Positions 60,100 through 64,000 of a DNA stretch of 64,000 bases are shown here, piece by piece. Numbering within the stretch: the stretch's first letter is position 1; each line of letters begins with the position of its first letter. Source of the stretch: an uncultured Spirochaetaceae bacterium (lineage in GTDB: Bacteria > Spirochaetota > Spirochaetia > Treponematales > Treponemataceae); contig CADCLG010000007.1 of NCBI GenBank assembly GCA_902802305.1, positions 62,001-126,000 of the forward strand. The letters are read 5' to 3'. Under the pieces are notes generated by a model that saw only the letters and a list, made by a program, of their open reading frames with translations, searched no databases and was not told where the DNA came from. Made by a program: the position numbers and the translations under genes.

Positions 60100-60827
60100 T
60101 GTATTTCCCCCTTACTAACCAGATTGTCTAAACCTGATTTTAATACATCATCAGCAATTATCAATATTTTTTCAAAAGATTCTTTTGTTGAAAAATAGGC
60201 TCTTGATCTATTTGCTATTTTTCTATCATTCATATCAAGAGTTATACCTATTTTATTATTCATTTCAGGTAAAATCTGAATATTTTCTAAATTGGTCATT
60301 TGATTTTGTTGATATCGCTGATTTTGTAGCTGCAAATTAATAAAATATTTATCTTCAAACTCAAAACTCTGTTTTATTAATACATCATATAAATTTAAAT
60401 TTGAAATAAATTTTTTCTTTAAGAAAAGATTTTCAATTTTTGTTACACTTGAATTATCAACTGTTAATATAGAATTTACTGTCAGCCCACAATATTTTGG
60501 GTTCATATTTAATACCTTAAAAAAGTTGAATATTAAATTCACTTTCTTTTCTAAATATGGTTTACATCGTCCTATCCAATCTTCTGAAAAATTGTTATCA
60601 AATCTTGTTGATAATTGTATCATATTTGAAGTAATGACAATCGTTGAAAATTTGTGATGGCTAAATAACACGAATCGTGGAATTTCTACAGGGGCATCTT
60701 TTGGTGTATTGAGAGATGATATTTCAGGAAATTTACTTGAAAAAACATCTGAAACTAATGTAGTTTTAGATGAAATATCTGAAATATTGCTAAAAATGAA
60801 GGTTGCTGTACTATATAATACACTCAT
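60093..60827 (-). CDS. Unknown protein, first of the three-gene cassette
   Basis: A 244-residue protein with alternating strands and helices, possibly related in layout to the TIGR04255-type proteins: a first strand (YSTATFIFSNIS), the segment FVLFSHHKFSTIVITSNMIQLSTRFD, and a final strand-helix GITLDMNDRKIANRSRAYFSTKESFEKILIIADDVLKSGL. This resemblance is weak. No catalytic motif is seen. A TATATT box ends 7 nt before the ATG and no Shine-Dalgarno is present, so it starts its own transcript downstream of hsdS. Confidence 0.55.
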   Translation of the reverse strand: MSVLYSTATFIFSNISDISSKTTLVSDVFSSKFPEISSLNTPKDAPVEIPRFVLFSHHKFSTIVITSNMIQLSTRFDNNFSEDWIGRCKPYLEKKVNLIFNFFKVLNMNPKYCGLTVNSILTVDNSSVTKIENLFLKKKFISNLNLYDVLIKQSFEFEDKYFINLQLQNQRYQQNQMTNLENIQILPEMNNKIGITLDMNDRKIANRSRAYFSTKESFEKILIIADDVLKSGLDNLVSKGEIQC

Positions 60828-60898
60828 TTGCTAAAATATATCCCTTTTCTTATAAAAAGTCTATTAGCCAAAAAAGTTACAACATTTTGTTGTCCTTT

Positions 60899-62428
60899 TT
60901 AGAACTCTTTAATGCTTATATTTATAATATCGGTATATTCGAACAACTCTTCAATTTTTAAGACAATTCGTTGCTGCTCAGAGAGAGGAGGCAATGGAAT
61001 AACTGTTTTGTTTATATCTACAAGGTGTAAGTTAGGAACTCCAATACCAGTTAAATGGTCATTAAATTGATTTTTACAAAATTGTGAATTAATTATGTAT
61101 AACAAATATTGAGGATAGATTATTTTAGAAATAGGTCGAATTAATGCAAGAGTTACATAAATATCAAAAACAGTATTATCTTTAACTAAAGCTGCAATTC
61201 CTGTTGTTCCATTTTTTGCAAGAAGGATATCATTCTTTTGAGGTGCTAACCGTTTATATAATTCCTCATGCAACTCTTTTGTAATGTATTTTATTTTAGA
61301 CCAATCGATTTCACCAGAAGTTACATCTTTTGATGATAAGAAAGGTATTCCATTTTCTTTATCTGAATATGTTGGAGTTTTGTGTGTACCATCTGTAATT
61401 GGGATAGAACATAAATCAGGAAGTTTTTGCCATATCCATGTTTTAGGTAATTCAAATGGGATTTCATCATCAGATAACTTCTTGTAGGGTCTGTTATCAC
61501 TTGTCGCAATGCGCCTTAAAATCTCTTCGGCTTGCTCGTCATTAGGGTCTTGAGAAACGAGTTTACCGTGGATAGCGAGATCAAGGATTTTTGACTTAGT
61601 GTTTTTTATTAAAGATTGTAAATCTGATTTATTATTTTCGAGATTATCAATAATAGAAAATATATTGTTAACAGATTCTATAATTCTTTTTTGCTCAGAG
61701 TATGATGGAAGAGGAAACAAAAAGTTTTTGAAAATATCAAAAGGAGGAATATTTTTAATTGCTGTTCCTTTTCCATTATTAGCGGATTCTTCTTTAAGAA
61801 TATGATCAAAGAACATAAGAAAATAATCTGTATTAATCAAACTAGTTATTTTCATCTTCATTAACGCTTGATTAATAATTCCTTGTTCAATGTTATCTGG
61901 TAAAATATATGTTTCACCAATTGTTCCGGCACAACTTACAAGTATATCTCCTGGAAAAACTTCAAAACTTTGCATTTGTGATTCAAAATAATCACGAGTA
62001 ATGTAATATTCACCTAATGAGTGGTCTTTTTGAATTGCGTTTTTTTGTTCATAAACCTTAACTGTATTTTCCGATTTAGGAACAAACATTGATTTAGTAA
62101 GAGAACTTCCAAATGGGCCTTTTTTATACTCACCAATATTTCGTAATCTACACCAAGCCCATCCCTCCGGCACTTCAAACGGAATCTCATCTTCAATATC
62201 TTTTACGGTTCCATTGGCAAACTGCTCATAATGCCGTTTATCACTTCCTACAAAAATAAAAGAATCTTTCTTATCAGCTTTTAATTCACCTTTTTTGATT
62301 TTTTCGGCTTTTTCTTCCCTGATTTTTTTAAGAAGAACTTCAGCACTTTCATCATTTGGATTCTGAGGAACAAGCTTTCCGTGAATTGCAAGGTCTAATA
62401 CTTTTTGTCGTAATGCTTTTGTGTTCAT
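60899..62428 (-). CDS. hsdS: Type I restriction specificity subunit HsdS (expressed copy of the phase-variable locus)
   Basis: A 509-residue HsdS with an N-terminal conserved helix (LRQKVLDLAIHGKLVPQNPNDESAEVLLKKIREEKAEKIKKGEL). TRD1 follows (PEGWAWCRLRNIGEYKKGPFGSS ... PLPSYSEQKRIIESVNNIFSIIDNL), then the middle repeat of the same theme (TKSKILDLAIHGKLVSQDPNDEQAEEILRRIATSDNRPYKK) and TRD2 (FELPKTWIWQKLPDLCSIPITDGTH ... PLPPLSEQQRIVLKIEELFEYTD). It begins 4 nt after the hsdM stop (GAGGA box before the ATG), so hsdM-hsdS are co-transcribed. Both conserved blocks are repeated in inverted form in the silent cassettes. Recombination would change one or both TRDs and thus the methylated DNA motif. 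Confidence 0.92.
   Translation of the reverse strand: MNTKALRQKVLDLAIHGKLVPQNPNDESAEVLLKKIREEKAEKIKKGELKADKKDSFIFVGSDKRHYEQFANGTVKDIEDEIPFEVPEGWAWCRLRNIGEYKKGPFGSSLTKSMFVPKSENTVKVYEQKNAIQKDHSLGEYYITRDYFESQMQSFEVFPGDILVSCAGTIGETYILPDNIEQGIINQALMKMKITSLINTDYFLMFFDHILKEESANNGKGTAIKNIPPFDIFKNFLFPLPSYSEQKRIIESVNNIFSIIDNLENNKSDLQSLIKNTKSKILDLAIHGKLVSQDPNDEQAEEILRRIATSDNRPYKKLSDDEIPFELPKTWIWQKLPDLCSIPITDGTHKTPTYSDKENGIPFLSSKDVTSGEIDWSKIKYITKELHEELYKRLAPQKNDILLAKNGTTGIAALVKDNTVFDIYVTLALIRPISKIIYPQYLLYIINSQFCKNQFNDHLTGIGVPNLHLVDINKTVIPLPPLSEQQRIVLKIEELFEYTDIINISIKEF
61481..61600 (-). repeat. Inverted repeat IR2, active copy
   Basis: Central conserved region between the TRDs of the expressed hsdS, including GCATTGCGACAAGTGATAAC, which is identical in the silent cassette. 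Confidence 0.8.
62153..62241 (-). repeat. Inverted repeat IR1, active copy
   Basis: Partner of 56463-56551, inside the expressed hsdS just before TRD1 (GSDKRHYEQFANG...PEGWAW). Five mismatches in 89 bases. Confidence 0.85.
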
Positions 62429-62432
62429 CTAA

Positions 62433-64000
<1,568 letters not shown>

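Overview
The window reads as chromosomal DNA of a low-GC, Gram-negative-type bacterium, most likely a gut or rumen Treponema-like spirochaete. This is inferred from the mix of genes (periplasmic lipoproteins, a small beta-barrel protein, a GH26 mannanase, a methyl-accepting chemotaxis protein, HrpB, PrsW and YhhN membrane proteins); there is no rRNA or complete tRNA to fix the taxon.

Region 1 (1-22.4 kb) is mostly housekeeping: ribosome hibernation factor (3' end), PurO-like IMP cyclohydrolase with a lipid acyltransferase, HrpB helicase, SEC-C/YchJ protein, two SpoU-family rRNA methyltransferases, a haemolysin-III-like membrane protein, GH26 mannanase lipoprotein, chemoreceptor, SDR oxidoreductase, a Na+-coupled transporter, a glycolipid glycosyltransferase, PrsW, and two lipoproteins (DUF4932-like and S41 peptidase). 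A candidate small RNA with its own promoter, three stem-loops and a U-tail lies at 22.46-22.56 kb (minus strand).

Region 2 (22.9-30.7 kb) is AT-rich accessory DNA: an AAA ATPase overlapping a PD-(D/E)XK-like nuclease gene (a candidate two-gene defence module), a large PIN-like nuclease, a small XRE regulator, and a run of secreted proteins. One of these is split by an in-frame stop and another by a frameshift. Region 3 (31-36.2 kb) holds xylulokinase, YhbY, a stand-alone MetH-activation-like protein and an XRE/CAAX-protease operon, separated by large nested palindromic elements.

Region 4 (36.2-53.0 kb) is a defence island, all on the minus strand: hsdR, a HEPN-like gene, an AAA_14/DUF4143 ATPase, hsdS, Hachiman hamA-hamB, two RhuM genes around an unknown gene, and a decayed hsdM. 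Many of these genes are joined by stop/start overlaps. Palindromic GC-rich repeats have entered several of them in frame. A WYL-like/SF1 helicase/DUF2726 protein follows at 50-53 kb.

Region 5 (53.2 kb to the end) begins with the 3' half of an initiator-type tRNA (anticodon CAT) and its terminator, which looks like the att scar of an integrated island. It carries a SIR2 protein, then a phase-variable type I restriction-modification locus: silent inverted hsdS cassettes, a tyrosine recombinase, an uncharacterised three-gene cassette, the expressed hsdS and hsdM. An upstream gene (perhaps hsdR) runs off the end.

Many genes here have a -10 hexamer placed only 6-11 nt before the start codon and no Shine-Dalgarno sequence, suggesting frequent leaderless transcription.
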